From positions 3,031,382-3,095,381 of the forward strand of contig NC_036454.1 of the NCBI RefSeq assembly GCF_002775205.1: a stretch of DNA of 64,000 bases, given 5' to 3'. The position numbers and the translations under genes were made by a program. Below are positions 63,602 through 64,000 of this stretch, in pieces; position 1 is the stretch's first letter, and each line of letters opens with the position of its first letter. Origin of the DNA: Xiphophorus maculatus (Eukaryota > Chordata > Actinopteri > Cyprinodontiformes > Poeciliidae). The notes beneath the pieces were generated by a model that saw only the letters and a list, made by a program, of their open reading frames with translations, was not told the origin of the DNA and did not search any database.

Positions 63602-64000
63602 AAGCTCCCTAAAGGTGTCTGTCTTTGTCTGACGGTCTCACTGAACACGCCCTGCATGGTGGCATCCACAGATTTACCGCTGCTGCTTCTCTGAATGAGT
63701 CATCAGTTCTGACTGCAACCTTAGCAAAATGTTTAAAGAAATGGATTTATAAAGCTTCAAATGGTGCAGAGGAAAAGTACAGGCATGTAATAAATAAATG
63801 AAAATATCAGTGGAAGCTAATCTGAGCTAAAATAGTGAAACTGATACAAAGAGCTGGGCAATAAATCAATAACAATAAATATATTGCAGTAAAAACACGT
63901 GATCAATAATAGATAATACATCTGATAGAATATTCAGTAATTTATCTTAACTCTGATTATTATTTGTTTATTTCATTCATTTAGTTTAAATGAACAAATC

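Larger units (their letters stand above)
44860..64000. other. Long gene-free tract, possible first intron
   Basis: Nineteen kilobases without a supportable coding exon on either strand. It carries microsatellites, transposon pieces, and several blocks of mixed composition that resemble conserved non-coding DNA (48880-49180, 53620-53850, 61310-61570, 62090-62460). Most open frames here overlap CA/GT arrays or lack any bias. Confidence 0.4.

Overview
This is vertebrate nuclear DNA, almost certainly a percomorph teleost. The genes have short GT-AG introns and fish-type protein sequences. The DNA between them is AT-rich, full of CA/GT microsatellites, and carries teleost repeats: Tc1-like transposon scraps, palindromic MITEs, L2-like LINE 3' ends and tRNA-derived SINEs. 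The species cannot be fixed from sequence alone. No LTR retroelement, Polinton or other virus fossil was recognised.

The left 29 kb hold the genes, all on the minus strand. (1) p2rx7 (1618-7828) is a complete 13-exon ATP-gated channel gene encoding 578 residues. (2) Upstream of it, at 8189-8430, are seven 34-bp repeats, each with a perfect match to the CTCF core consensus. (3) Next is a theta-class glutathione S-transferase pair: a complete five-exon gene (11989-16204, 241 residues) and, downstream of it, a relic (9419-11133) that keeps only exons 1, 2 and 5. A 314-bp block is identical in both, which points to gene conversion. (4) A seven-exon coiled-coil gene (18687-26054, 405 residues) resembles the cilia-associated CFAP157/CCDC166 group. 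(5) An intronless TRIM E3 ligase gene (27397-28821, 474 residues) has RING, B-box, coiled-coil and PRY-SPRY parts.

From 29 to 44.5 kb no convincing gene was found. The region is a repeat graveyard: L2-like LINE pieces, two tRNA-type SINEs, two long palindromic MITEs, Tc1 scraps, and a facing (CA)n/(GT)n pair. A G+C-rich stretch then leads to a probable non-coding first exon on the plus strand, ending at a clean donor at 44859/44860. The remaining 19 kb look like the first intron of that gene: non-coding, rich in microsatellites, with a pure 194-bp GAGGA array, several stretches that look like conserved non-coding DNA, and more transposon remnants.

The genes do not form one pathway: a purinergic immune channel, a detoxification enzyme, a probable ciliary protein and a TRIM ligase. 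The most unusual signals are the CTCF-motif array, the converted GST relic, a (TG)41 tract replacing the polypyrimidine tract of GST exon 3, and two abutting near-perfect hairpins in GST intron 2.
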